Shown: positions 29,698 through 38,693 of the stretch, in pieces
Layout: the number at the start of each line of letters is the position of its first letter
How positions within the stretch are numbered: position 1 is the first letter of the stretch
DNA from: Candidatus Accumulibacter contiguus
Lineage (GTDB): Bacteria > Pseudomonadota > Gammaproteobacteria > Burkholderiales > Rhodocyclaceae
NCBI RefSeq assembly: GCF_012940005.1
Contig: NZ_SPMX01000036.1
Span: forward strand, 23,856 to 87,855
Direction: 5' to 3'
DNA length: 64,000 nucleotides
Made by a program: the position numbers and the translations under genes
Notes under the pieces: generated by a model
Databases searched by the model: none
The model's input: only the letters and a program-made list of their open reading frames with translations
What the model was told of the DNA's origin: nothing

Positions 29698-31284
29698 ATG
29701 CTGATTGCACAATTCATCGAGGATCTTGAACACTTGCCGGGGCCACTGCCGATGCACTACCGGACAGTTCGCGCCGATACCTGGCGGCGGGTTGCACAGG
29801 CGGTGTCCGAGGCAGGAGGAAGGCTGCTGTCGTTGTGGGGGTCCGATCGCACGCGCGGCGCATCCGGCAGTCTGGTGATCTCGGCGGCTTATGTGGTTCG
29901 CGAAGGCTTGCTCTGGCTCGACCTGCCGCTTGGCGAGCGAAGTGTGATCGATCCGCAGCATCCGAGCTATCCTGACTTGGTCCCGTTCTTTCCCTGCGCG
30001 GCGCACCTGCAGCGGGCGGCTGCCGATCTGCTCGGCGTCGTTGCCGAAGGGGCGACTGACCGGCGAGCATGGCTCAACCATGGTGCCTGGCCAGCGAACT
30101 GGCATCCGCTACGCCGGCAGGATCCGCATCCAGGCCTGCCTGCGGCACAGGAAGTTACCGACTACGCGTTCGTTCGCGTCGCAGGCGATGGCGTGCACGA
30201 AATCCCGGTAGGACCCGTGCACGCCGGAATCATCGAACCTGGGCACTTCCGTTTTTCGGTCGTCGGCGAGAAAGTGCTGCGCCTGGAGCAACGCCTGGGC
30301 TACAAGCACAAGGGAATTGAAAAGCGTTTCACCGAGCTGCCGCCACTCGCAGCGAATCGCCTGGCCGGCAGGATTTCGGGCGATTCTACGGTGGCTTACG
30401 CCTGGAGCTACTGTATGGCACTGGAGTCACTCGCGAGCTGCGAGATTCCCGAGCGTGCGTGCTGGCTGCGCGCCTTGCTGCTAGAACGTGAACGCGTCGC
30501 CAACCACCTCGGCGACCTCGGTGCACTCGGTAACGACGCAGCGTTCGCCTTCGGACTCGCGCAGTTCTCACGGCTCCGGGAAGACTGGCTGCGACTCGCA
30601 AAAGAAGCCTTTGGCCACCGCCTGATGATGGACGGTATCGTCCCCGGTGGCGTCGCCTCGGACATCGACCGCTCCAGCGCCGACCGGCTTTTCCGTCAAT
30701 GCGACAGCGTCGAGCGCGAAGTACTGCAACTGCAGCAGGTGTACGACGAGCATTCCGGCCTGCAGGATCGCTTCATGACCACTGGCCGCGTGACGCCTGA
30801 ACTCGCCTCTCAACTCGGCCTGACCGGCCTCGCGGGTCGGGCCAGCGGCCAGGCGGTCGATCTGCGTTGCGACCAGCCCTGGGCACCTTACGACCGATTG
30901 CAGGTGAAGATCGCGACGTGCAGCGACGGCGATGTCGCTGCACGCGTGATGGTGCGTTTTGCGGAGATCAGCGAATCGCTGCGCTTGCTGCGCGTGATTC
31001 TTTGCCGGCTTAGCGAGGGCGCGGGCGAGACGCGCCGTGAACTACGCTTGCCGGCGAAGGCAGCGCTCGGTGCCGGCTGGGTCGAAGGCTGGCGCGGCGA
31101 AGTCTTCGTGGCACTCGAATGGGATGGCGAGAACGGCAGCAACGGCATCCGTCGCTGCCACATCCACGATCCCTCATGGCAAAACTGGCCGGTACTCGTG
31201 CATGCGGTGATCGGCAACATCGTTCCCGACTTTCCGCTGATCAACAAGTCCTTCAACCTCAGCTATTCAGGACACGACCTCTGA
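29698..31284 (+). CDS. hyfG: HyfG-like large subunit lacking all Ni-Fe cysteine ligands
   Basis: 528 residues: an N-terminal NuoC-like part (about 1-140) fused to a NuoD/Ni-Fe large-subunit part. The position of the first cysteine motif (RxCGxC) reads RISGDSTVAY at 225-234 with Ser227 and Ser230. The second motif (DPCxxC) reads DPSWQN near the C-terminus with Ser493 and Asn496. Without these Cys it cannot hold the Ni-Fe centre as hydrogenases do. The GPVHAGIIEPGHFRF and GYKHKGIEKR blocks are well kept, so it is a stable family, not a decayed gene. It is best placed with energy-converting hydrogenase-related complexes. ATG 29698 is used. Confidence 0.88.
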   Translation: MLIAQFIEDLEHLPGPLPMHYRTVRADTWRRVAQAVSEAGGRLLSLWGSDRTRGASGSLVISAAYVVREGLLWLDLPLGERSVIDPQHPSYPDLVPFFPCAAHLQRAAADLLGVVAEGATDRRAWLNHGAWPANWHPLRRQDPHPGLPAAQEVTDYAFVRVAGDGVHEIPVGPVHAGIIEPGHFRFSVVGEKVLRLEQRLGYKHKGIEKRFTELPPLAANRLAGRISGDSTVAYAWSYCMALESLASCEIPERACWLRALLLERERVANHLGDLGALGNDAAFAFGLAQFSRLREDWLRLAKEAFGHRLMMDGIVPGGVASDIDRSSADRLFRQCDSVEREVLQLQQVYDEHSGLQDRFMTTGRVTPELASQLGLTGLAGRASGQAVDLRCDQPWAPYDRLQVKIATCSDGDVAARVMVRFAEISESLRLLRVILCRLSEGAGETRRELRLPAKAALGAGWVEGWRGEVFVALEWDGENGSNGIRRCHIHDPSWQNWPVLVHAVIGNIVPDFPLINKSFNLSYSGHDL

Positions 31285-31802
31285 TGTGGCGCATCCTCAG
31301 ACAGATCGCACGCAACGGCATCCGCAGCGAAGCCCCGCCCGCGGGCAACGATGCCCTGCGCGTCGACGGCGAGCAGATTCAGCGCGAAATCCTCGCAATT
31401 CTCGGCCAGGCTCTGAGCATTCGCGAAGTCGATGCCGGTTCCTGCAACGCTTGCGAACTCGAAATCAACGCCCTCAATAACCCCTACTACAACATCGAGG
31501 GCCTCGGCATTCGATTCGTTGCCAGCCCGCGCCATGCCGACATGCTGCTGGTGACCGGACCCGTTGCACGGAACATGGAGCTGGCTTTGCGTCGCACCTA
31601 TGAGGCGACGCCGGCACCCAAGCTGGTGGTTGCCGTCGGCGACTGCGGCTGCGATGGAGGCATTTTCGGTGAGGGTTACGCGAGCTGCGGTCGGGTGGCC
31701 AACGTGATTCCGGTCGATGTCGCAGTACCCGGCTGCCCGCCAGAGCCAATCGAGATCCTGCGCGGCATTCTCACGGCGGTGCGTCGCGGTCGTCAAGGTT
31801 AG
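31284..31802 (+). CDS. hyfI: HyfI/NuoB-like small subunit with [4Fe-4S] site
   Basis: 172 residues from ATG 31284, which overlaps the hyfG stop (TGATG). Cysteines expected for the proximal [4Fe-4S] cluster are present: Cys54 and Cys57 (GSCNACELE), Cys121 (VGDCGCDGG) and Cys151 (PGCPPEP). It would relay electrons to the modified HyfG site. No HyfH/NuoI-type ferredoxin subunit follows; the stop overlaps that of the convergent IclR gene. Confidence 0.92.
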   Translation: MWRILRQIARNGIRSEAPPAGNDALRVDGEQIQREILAILGQALSIREVDAGSCNACELEINALNNPYYNIEGLGIRFVASPRHADMLLVTGPVARNMELALRRTYEATPAPKLVVAVGDCGCDGGIFGEGYASCGRVANVIPVDVAVPGCPPEPIEILRGILTAVRRGRQG

Positions 31803-32578
31803 GTGCGCAATGGCTGGCGAAAGCCCAGAGCCTGCGATATTTCATTGGCTGTCGCCTTGATCGGCCTCACCCAGTCCGGGTTATGGCGATCGCTGGGTGC
31901 TGATACCGAGAGCCCGGCGACCAACTGACCTTCATCGTTGCGGACCGGCGCGGCGATGCAGCGCAAGCCGATCTCGGCTTCTTCGTTGTCGTAGGCCAAT
32001 TCGTGGCGGCGGATCTTGTCGAGTTCCTTTTCGAGTGCATCGAGGCGAGTCAAAGAATGCGGAGTCTTGCCCGGCAAGCCGGTACGCCTGGCGTAGGCTC
32101 GCACATCGGCCAGCCCGTCAGCCGCCAGAAACAGCTTGCCGACCGAGGTGAGATGTAGCGGCGCGCGTCCGCCGACCAGGTAAACCACGCGCACCAGCGA
32201 GCTACCGCTCGAGGTTCGCTCGACGTAGATGATCTCGTCTTCGTGGCGAATGCCGAGATTCACCGCTTCGCCGATCAGCTCGTGCAATTGCTGCATGTAG
32301 GGCAGCGCCACCTGGCGAATGTTGATCCGCGACTTGACGATGTTGCCCAGTTCGAGCAGCCGGATGCCGAGCGCGTAGGTACCGGCGTCTTGGCGTTCGA
32401 CGAGCGCGGCGCCGGTCATCACTGCAAGGATGCGATGCGCGGTGGAGGGATGCAGGCCGGTACGCTGGGCCAGGATCTTGAGACTCACCGGTCCCGGCAT
32501 GTCGGCCAGCACGTCGAGGAGTGACATCATCCGCTCGATGACCTGAATGGAACCTTTCTCTGCCTGTTGTTCGGCCAT
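31799..32578 (-). CDS. IclR-family transcriptional regulator
   Basis: 259 residues from ATG 32578 (MAEQQAEKGSIQVIERMMS). An N-terminal winged helix-turn-helix (SLKILAQRTGLHPSTAHRILAVM) precedes an IclR effector domain (VALPYMQQLHELIGEAVNLG; GGRAPLHLTSVGKLFLA; ELAYDNEEAEIGLRCIAAPV). The family senses small organic acids or aromatics. Its target is unknown; the convergent hyf operon is adjacent but nothing else ties it to that. Upstream of the start lies a G/C-rich stretch with a GCCTGTGCGGCGCA direct repeat. Confidence 0.9.
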   Translation of the reverse strand: MAEQQAEKGSIQVIERMMSLLDVLADMPGPVSLKILAQRTGLHPSTAHRILAVMTGAALVERQDAGTYALGIRLLELGNIVKSRINIRQVALPYMQQLHELIGEAVNLGIRHEDEIIYVERTSSGSSLVRVVYLVGGRAPLHLTSVGKLFLAADGLADVRAYARRTGLPGKTPHSLTRLDALEKELDKIRRHELAYDNEEAEIGLRCIAAPVRNDEGQLVAGLSVSAPSDRHNPDWVRPIKATANEISQALGFRQPLRT

Positions 32579-32806
32579 TGCCTTGTTGTCGAACCTTCCA
32601 TTTTTGTGCTTCCGGGAAATTCTTTTGGGCGCTCCGCCACTCGCCCGCCGCAGCCTGTGCGGCGCAGCCTGTGCGGCGCAGCATCTTACCACTTACATCA
32701 TGCGCTTTGCCTGCCAGCCGTCTGCCTGATGGCCGGCCGCGCTTCCCTCACGAGTTCGCAGTTCGCGTATAATTGCAGGTTTTGAAGCGTTTTCTGGGGG
32801 TTAGTC

Positions 32807-33088
32807 ATGCCGATCTACGCCTATCGCTGTACTTCCTGTGGTTTCGAGAAAGATCATCTGCAAAAACTGAGCGACTCGGCATTGCGCATCTGTCCCCAAT
32901 GCGGTCAGGCCAGCTATACCAAGCAGCTGACTGCTGCCGGTTTTCAGTTGAAAGGCAGTGGCTGGTACGCGACAGACTTCAAGGGTGGCCAGCCCTCTGC
33001 CCCGACCGAAAAGCCGGAAGCCGGCGCCAAAACCACCGAAAAAGCGCCCGCATCCCCGACCGGAGCGACGGCGTGCGCCGACCACTGA
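32807..33088 (+). CDS. FmdB-family zinc ribbon protein
   Basis: 93 residues. The FmdB zinc ribbon occupies the N-terminus, with paired Cys CTSCG and CPQCG (about residues 9-12 and 29-32) in the usual MPIYAYRC start. A basic, A/P/T-rich tail follows. Function is not established for the family. It overlaps the next gene by 16 bases and is the first gene of the FmdB-DUF502-aspS run common in betaproteobacteria. Confidence 0.88.
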   Translation: MPIYAYRCTSCGFEKDHLQKLSDSALRICPQCGQASYTKQLTAAGFQLKGSGWYATDFKGGQPSAPTEKPEAGAKTTEKAPASPTGATACADH

Positions 33089-33711
33089 TCAAACGCTACT
33101 TCATCACCGGCTTGCTGATCTGGGTTCCCATGGCGATCACCGCCTGGGTGCTGATGCTGATCGTCGGGACCATGGATCAGTCCTTGCGCTTGTTGCCGGA
33201 AGTGATACATCCGCACACGGTTCTTGGTTTCGACATCCCGGGGGTCGGGGCGATCCTGACCTTGCTGATCATCGTTCTCACCGGGCTTCTGGCTACCAAT
33301 TTCATCGGGCAGCGGCTGGTCGTCTGGTGGGAGTTGTTGCTGGCGCGCATTCCAGTCGTCAATTCGATCTATCACAGCGTCAAGCAGGTTTCAGACACGC
33401 TTTTTTCATCATCCGGAAACGCTTTTCGCAAAGCCTTGCTGATCGAATATCCGCGGCGCGGCACCTGGACCATCGCCTTTCTTACCGGTAAACCGGGCGG
33501 TGAAGTACTTCGGCATCTCGATGGCGAGCATGTCAGTGTCTACGTTCCGACGACGCCGAATCCGACCTCGGGCTTCTTTCTGATGCTGCCGATAACGGAT
33601 GTCATCGAACTCGACATGAGCGTGGATACCGCACTCAAGTACGTGATCTCGATGGGCGTGGTGGCCCCACAGCTACGACCACAGGCCGCGAACACTCCCA
33701 GCCGACCATAA
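33073..33711 (+). CDS. DUF502 family membrane protein
   Basis: 212 residues from GTG 33073, with GGAG 8 bases upstream and overlapping the FmdB gene. Two hydrophobic segments (YFITGLLIWVPMAITAWVLML; VGAILTLLIIVLTGLLATNF) precede the conserved DUF502 core (RIPVVNSIYHSVKQVSDT; NPTSGFFLMLPITDV). It is an inner-membrane protein of unknown function. aspS begins 27 bases downstream. Confidence 0.88.
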   Translation: MRRPLIKRYFITGLLIWVPMAITAWVLMLIVGTMDQSLRLLPEVIHPHTVLGFDIPGVGAILTLLIIVLTGLLATNFIGQRLVVWWELLLARIPVVNSIYHSVKQVSDTLFSSSGNAFRKALLIEYPRRGTWTIAFLTGKPGGEVLRHLDGEHVSVYVPTTPNPTSGFFLMLPITDVIELDMSVDTALKYVISMGVVAPQLRPQAANTPSRP

Positions 33712-33738
33712 ACTGAAACAAGTTACCCGGACAACAGC

Positions 33739-35542
33739 ATGCGTACTCATTATTGTGGACAAGTCGATTCACAGCTTATTGGCCAGGAGGTTACGCTCTG
33801 CGGCTGGGCGCATCGGCGCCGCGACCATGGTGGCGTGATCTTCGTCGATCTACGTGATCGCGAGGGTCTGGCACAGATTGTATGCGACCCCGATCGGCCG
33901 CTGATGTTCAAGACTGCCGAGTCGGTCCGCAACGAGTTCTGCCTGCGGATTACCGGCAAAGTCCGCGCTCGACCTGAGGGCACGGTCAACCCCAACATCG
34001 CCAGCGGTGCGATCGAGATTCTTTGCCACGAGATGGAAGTCCTCAATCCGTCGGTGACACCGCCGTTTCAGCTCGACGAAGAGAATCTTTCGGAGAACAT
34101 TCGCCTGTTGCACCGGGTGCTTGACCTGCGGCGTCCGCAGATGCAGAACAACATGCAACTTCGTTACCGCACGGCGCGGGCCTTCCGCCGCTTCCTGGAC
34201 GATGCCGGTTTCATCGACATTGAAACCCCGATGCTCACCAAGAGCACTCCGGAGGGCGCGCGCGACTATCTGGTTCCCTCGCGGGTGCATCCCGGCCACT
34301 TCTTCGCGCTTCCCCAGTCGCCGCAACTTTTTCAAGCAGTTACTGATGATTTCCGGGTTTGACCGGTACTATCAGATCACCAAGTGCTTTCGCGACGAGG
34401 ATCTGCGCGCAGACCGCCAACCGGAATTCACCCAGGTCGATATCGAGACCTCGTTCATGAGCGAGGGCGAAATCATCGGGTTGATGGAAGAACTGATCCG
34501 GGCGGTTTTCAAGGAAGCGATCGCCGCCGATCTGCCCAATCCCTTCCCGCGCCTGAGCCATTCTGAAGCCATGCATCGCTATGGCTCAGACAAACCCGAT
34601 CTGCGCGTGACTCTCGAACTCGTCGAAGTCGCCGACGCGCTGAAGGATGTTTCCTTCAAGGTCTTCGCCAGTGTCGCCAATAGCGAAGGGGGTCGTATCG
34701 CCGCCTTGCGCATTCCCGGAGGGGCGAGCCTGACGCGTGGCGAGATCGACGCCTACACCCAGTTTGTCGGCATCTATGGCGCCAGAGGGCTGGCCTATAT
34801 CAAGGTCAATGATGTCACGCAACTCAACGAGGCTGGCCTGCAATCACCGATCGTCAAGAACCTGCACGCGCGCGCGCTGCAGACGATCGTCGAGCGGACT
34901 GGCGCGCAGTCGGGAGATCTGATTTTCTTTGGTGCCGACAGATGCAAGGTGGTCAACGACGCGCTCGGCGCCCTGCGCGCCAAGATCGGACACGAAAAGG
35001 GCTTCGTCAATGGCCATGCCTGGGAGCCGGTATGGGTTGTCGACTTTCCGATGTTCGAGCATGACGCGCAGGAGAAGCGTTGGACAGCTTGCCACCACCC
35101 CTTCACCAGTCCGAAAGACGAGCATCTGGCGCTGCTGGAAAGTGACCCTGGCGCTTGTCTGGCCAAGGCCTACGACCTGGCACTCAACGGTTCCGAGCTC
35201 GGTGGAGGATCGGTGCGGATTCACCGGGCGGCAGTCCAGGAACAGGTCTTCAGGGCGCTCGGCATCGGTGAGGAAGAGGCGAAGCTCAAGTTCGGCTTCC
35301 TGCTCGATGCCCTCAAGTATGGCGCTCCACCGCACGGCGGACTGGCTTTTGGTCTGGATCGCATCGTGACGATGATGGCCGGAGCCGAGTCGATCCGGGA
35401 TGTGATCGCCTTCCCGAAAACCCAGCGTGCGCAGTGCCTGCTCACCGACGCACCGAGCGGTGTGGACGAAAAGCAGCTACGGGAACTGCACATCCGCCTG
35501 CGCCAGAGAGTCGAAACGCAGATCGAGATTGGCAAAGGCTAA
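33739..35542 (+). CDS. aspS: Aspartyl-tRNA synthetase AspS (one extra base in a T-run)
   Basis: About 600 residues once corrected. The N-terminal OB-fold anticodon domain ([26 protein letters not shown]) leads to class II motif 2 ([18 protein letters not shown]) and motif 3 ([11 protein letters not shown]). A run of five T (34328-34332) instead of four breaks the frame between PQSPQLF and [14 protein letters not shown]. The large insertion GAD-type domain ([13 protein letters not shown] region) is present, as in bacterial AspRS. Essential function plus full conservation argue for a sequence error. Confidence 0.95.
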
Positions 35543-35944
35543 TTGCAGGTGCTGAAAATCGTGACCTTTCTGCGGCTGCTGCTGCTGGCCGCGCTGCTCG
35601 GTGGTCTGCTTGGCGCGGCCCATGCACGTGAACCCAGATCCCTGGCGAGGGTCGCGTTGGCCGACTTGCCACCGGAGGTAATGCAGACCCTGCTTCTGAT
35701 CCGGCAGGGTGGACCCTTTCCCTACCCGCGCAAGGATGGGAGTACTTTTGGCAATTTCGAGAAACGCCTGCCCTTGCAGGCACACGGCTACTATCGGGAG
35801 TACACGGTACCGACACCGGGTAGCCGAGACCGTGGAGCGCGCCGAATCATCGCCGGCGATGGGCGCGGCGGTGATGTCGCCAACTCCAGCGAGTTCTATT
35901 ACACGGATGATCATTACCGCAGTTTCCGCCGCATACGCGAATAG
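35543..35944 (+). CDS. Secreted guanyl-specific ribonuclease (barnase/RNase Sa-like)
   Basis: 133 residues from TTG 35543 (a GTG at 35549 is possible). A signal peptide ends near GAAHA-REPRS. The N1/T1 microbial RNase domain shows FPYPRKDGSTFGNFE, the general base Glu86 (GYYREYTV), Arg100/Arg101 (GARRIIAG) and the general acid His124 (YTDDHYRSF). By family it cleaves single-stranded RNA after G. It begins directly after the aspS stop and is followed two bases later by a barstar-like gene, which is probably its inhibitor. Confidence 0.88.
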   Translation: MQVLKIVTFLRLLLLAALLGGLLGAAHAREPRSLARVALADLPPEVMQTLLLIRQGGPFPYPRKDGSTFGNFEKRLPLQAHGYYREYTVPTPGSRDRGARRIIAGDGRGGDVANSSEFYYTDDHYRSFRRIRE

Positions 35945-35946
35945 CC

Positions 35947-36390
35947 ATGAGCCAGAACGACTTGCAGAACCTGCTCGAAGATGCAACACAAGCCGGGATC
36001 TACCACTTGCCCTGGAGTGCTCACAGAGTCGTCAAAGCCGCTGCGGAAGCCGCCGGCTTCGCCTGCTTTGACCTCAGTTTTGGCGACTCCGACCGTGTCG
36101 ACATCGTACTCGCTAAACTCGGACGAGATCTCGACTTTCCCGAGTGGTACGGACACAACCTCGATGCCCTGAAGGATTGTCTGACCGATTTTTCGTGGTG
36201 TGAAGCCGCAGGTTATGTACTGATCATCACCCGGGCTGAAATCCTGGGAGCCCAGGACCCGGCGGCTTTTCATGCCATAAACGAGGTATTTGCCGCGGCC
36301 ATTGCCGAATGGCGCTTGCAGGGTTTACCGATGTGGGTGTTTTACGATCTTCGTGCTGACGGACTGGCGGTTCTCCCGACCCTGGCATGA
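35947..36390 (+). CDS. Barstar-family ribonuclease inhibitor
   Basis: 147 residues. The barstar signature is DFPEWYGHNLDALKDCLTDFSW (about residues 60-80; Asp and Trp-Tyr-Gly-x-Asn are the RNase-facing residues in the family). It has no signal peptide, so it is cytoplasmic and would protect against RNase that fails to leave. It is longer than barstar itself (about 90 residues), with about 50 extra residues mostly at the N-terminus. Its stop overlaps the nudB start as ATGA. Confidence 0.87.
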   Translation: MSQNDLQNLLEDATQAGIYHLPWSAHRVVKAAAEAAGFACFDLSFGDSDRVDIVLAKLGRDLDFPEWYGHNLDALKDCLTDFSWCEAAGYVLIITRAEILGAQDPAAFHAINEVFAAAIAEWRLQGLPMWVFYDLRADGLAVLPTLA

Positions 36391-36836
36391 AGCAATACAA
36401 GCGACCGGTGTCGGTGCTGGTCGTGATCCATACCCGGGATCTGCAGGTGCTGCTGCTCGAACGTGCTGCCCATGCAGGCTACTGGCAATCGGTCACCGGC
36501 AGCCAGGAAAACGATGAGCCATTGCTGACAACTGCCATCCGGGAAGTCGGCGAGGAAACCGGGATCCAGGTGCGCGCCGAGGATCTGCTGGATTGGCGGC
36601 TCAGCAACTGCTACGAGATTTTTGCCGAGTGGCGTCATCGTTACGCTCCGGGGGTCCTGCACAATACCGAGCACGTCTTCTCGCTGCTGCTTCCGGCAGC
36701 ACAGCCGGTCACCGTCGCTGCCGAAGAGCATTTGCGTTACTGCTGGTTGCCGTGGCGCGAAGCGGCCGCGAAATGTTTTTCGTGGAGCAACCGCGACGCA
36801 ATTCTCATGCTGCCGGAGCGGATGTCTGTGCGCTGA
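36387..36836 (+). CDS. nudB: Dihydroneopterin triphosphate diphosphatase NudB
   Basis: 149 residues, Nudix fold. The Nudix box is GSQENDEPLLTTAIREVGEE (next residues TGI), with the REVGEE metal-binding core. The N-terminus MKQYKRPVSVLVVIHTRDLQ matches NudB/dATP pyrophosphohydrolase, which removes pyrophosphate from dihydroneopterin triphosphate in folate synthesis. It follows aspS in many betaproteobacteria, and here the RNase/barstar pair sits between. The last 32 bases overlap the convergent CWC gene. Confidence 0.92.
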   Translation: MKQYKRPVSVLVVIHTRDLQVLLLERAAHAGYWQSVTGSQENDEPLLTTAIREVGEETGIQVRAEDLLDWRLSNCYEIFAEWRHRYAPGVLHNTEHVFSLLLPAAQPVTVAAEEHLRYCWLPWREAAAKCFSWSNRDAILMLPERMSVR

Positions 36837-37014
36837 GCCGCTGCTCCAGGCAAGTTGAGCAGTAACAGCCGACAGCAGCAGCGCCCGGTTCCAGGGTAAG
36901 CGTCGGCTTTTCCATACACCAGCAAGTGGAGTGGCCGACCACCGCACCGCAGACAAAGGCGGTGCCGCAGTCCGTACACCGCGTCGTCATGGTGTTTTCC
37001 GGGAGTATTGGCAT
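36805..37014 (-). CDS. Cysteine-rich CWC family protein
   Basis: 69 residues with eight Cys in a CWC arrangement: CTDCG, FVCG, STCWC and CYCSTC. The family is presumed metal-binding, function unknown. The start at 37014 has GAGGAGG directly upstream; MTTRC at 36990 is an alternative. It starts 9 bases after the bufC stop on the same strand, so it belongs to the buf transcript and may share its copper-related role; that is inference from position and Cys content. Confidence 0.75.
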   Translation of the reverse strand: MPILPENTMTTRCTDCGTAFVCGAVVGHSTCWCMEKPTLTLEPGAAAVGCYCSTCLEQRLSAQTSAPAA

Positions 37015-37023
37015 GTCCTCCTC

Positions 37024-37788
37024 TCAATCCTTAGCCAGCAGGCCTTCGGTGATCCAGCGCTGGAGAAAACCGGCGGCCGTCTGCGCCGGTTCCGGCACAC
37101 CGGACTCGGCGATCAACGTGCAACAGTCGGCGAAACTGGCCGCTTGGGTCAAGGCTTGCAGGGCCGCCGCTTCGCAGGCTTCGGCAGATCGCCAGCAGCA
37201 ATCGAGCGCCGGTCGCCAGATCAGCAGCACATGCGGCAATCGTTGCGGTTCCTCGCTGGCGACTTCGCTATTCGCATTGAGCGCTTTCCAGACCGGCTCG
37301 ACACGCCACGCCAGATCGATCAACTGCAAGGAAGGCAGGGGTCTGAATCGCCGCAGAGGCCAGTCTTGCAGCGGCAACGCAGCGAGGTCGTCACGGGTGA
37401 GAGCGGCAGCATCTGCAGCGTCGAACGCCGTACGCATCGCCCAGTCCATCCGCGCCAGGTCGAGCAGCGCGGGGTGTGGCAAGCGCCCTGGCGCAGCGTC
37501 GAGAAACTCCACCAGCCTGTGGCCGAACCAGCGAATCGAACGGAAATGTGATGGATGTTCATCGATATACGCGCGCGCCAGAAGATCAAAAGCGTCATCG
37601 CCGAGCGCCCGCTGCAGAACCGGGAAATTGTCGCGCAGGGCCGCCGTCAGACGGGCACGGTAAGCCTGCAGGTAAACGCCGATACCACCCGCCAGCAGTG
37701 CTCCCTCCGCAGCAAACAAATCCGGGGTGAAATTTTCCAGCAGAATGGCTTTCTGGAAACGCTGCTGCAACTCTGCCAGGGTACTCAT
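37024..37788 (-). CDS. bufC: BufC/DUF2063 partner protein of MNIO enzyme
   Basis: 254 residues. The N-terminal DUF2063 DNA-binding-like helical domain (LAELQQRFQKAILLE; GVYLQAYRARLTAALRDNFP; ARAYIDEHPS) leads to a C-terminal winged part (LPHVLLIWRP). In bufferin systems this protein partners the MNIO enzyme and delivers the precursor peptide. Its start overlaps the bufB stop (ATGA), so they are coupled. Confidence 0.85.
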   Translation of the reverse strand: MSTLAELQQRFQKAILLENFTPDLFAAEGALLAGGIGVYLQAYRARLTAALRDNFPVLQRALGDDAFDLLARAYIDEHPSHFRSIRWFGHRLVEFLDAAPGRLPHPALLDLARMDWAMRTAFDAADAAALTRDDLAALPLQDWPLRRFRPLPSLQLIDLAWRVEPVWKALNANSEVASEEPQRLPHVLLIWRPALDCCWRSAEACEAAALQALTQAASFADCCTLIAESGVPEPAQTAAGFLQRWITEGLLAKD

Positions 37789-38618
37789 GCGGCCTGTTCG
37801 ATCTGGGTGTGTTGTGCCCGCGTGCGAGCATAATCGAGTTCGGCGATGAGCACCGCAAGCGGCGGCATGTTGTCGTCGCGCTCGATCATCGTCGGTATTG
37901 GACCAAGTCGCCCAACGGTATAGGCGTACAGATCCCAGACGGCCTCACAAATCGGCTGATCGTGAGTATCGATGAGGTAGCTGCCATGCTCCTCGTGTCC
38001 GGCCAGATGGATCTGGCGAACCACCGCAGGCGGTATGGCATCGATGAAGGTGTGCGGATTGAAATGGTGATTGACGCTGCTCACGTAGACATTATTCACG
38101 TCGAGCAGCAACTCACAGCCGGTATGCCTGACCAACTCGCGAATGAACTCCCATTCGCTCATCTCGTCAACCCGGTAGCGCACATAGCTGGAAACGTTCT
38201 CGAGCAACAGCGGCTGGCCGAGAGCCTCCTGGACCTGTGCCACGCGTGGCTCGAGTTGCCGCAGTGCCGCCTCGGTGTAAGGCAGTGGCAGCAGGTCGTG
38301 GAGGTTCAACGATCCGGTTCCGGTCCAGCACAGATGGTCCGAAACCCAGGCAGGCTCAACGCGGTCGACCAGCGCCCGCAACTGCCGCAAGTACTCCGGA
38401 TCCAGGGCATCGCTGCCACCGATCGAGAGCGAAACACCGTGCATCACCATCGGATAGTCGCGGCGGATGCGATCGAGATAGTAAAGCGGTTTACCACCCG
38501 CGACGAGATAGTTCTCGGATATGATCTCGAGCCAGTCCACCCCTCGTGGTGACTCGACAAAATCCCGGTAATGTTCGGTACGCAGGCCCAGGCCGAAGCC
38601 TTTGATGGTCTCGCGCAT
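37785..38618 (-). CDS. bufB: Multinuclear non-heme iron oxidative enzyme BufB (DUF692)
   Basis: 277 residues forming the DUF692 TIM barrel. Candidate iron ligands are spread as in the family: MVMHGVSLS, SDHLCW, LLENVSSY, LLLDVNNVY, IHLAGH, DTHDQP and MIERDDN. These enzymes convert Cys side chains of a precursor peptide to thio-oxazole-type heterocycles that bind copper. The adjacent gene upstream encodes such a Cys-rich precursor. The bufA stop is 75 bases upstream. Confidence 0.92.
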   Translation of the reverse strand: MRETIKGFGLGLRTEHYRDFVESPRGVDWLEIISENYLVAGGKPLYYLDRIRRDYPMVMHGVSLSIGGSDALDPEYLRQLRALVDRVEPAWVSDHLCWTGTGSLNLHDLLPLPYTEAALRQLEPRVAQVQEALGQPLLLENVSSYVRYRVDEMSEWEFIRELVRHTGCELLLDVNNVYVSSVNHHFNPHTFIDAIPPAVVRQIHLAGHEEHGSYLIDTHDQPICEAVWDLYAYTVGRLGPIPTMIERDDNMPPLAVLIAELDYARTRAQHTQIEQAA

Positions 38619-38693
38619 GGCGTCTCCTTCAGGTTGGCGCCGGGGGTGACCACCTGCCGGTCGGCAGCCCGGTCACGCCCCCCTGCATCGAGC

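Noticed and set aside
32650..32690. GCCTGTGCGGCGCA direct repeat upstream of the IclR gene as a regulatory site
   Set aside because: Only two short GC-rich copies with no link to a promoter; not enough to call an operator.
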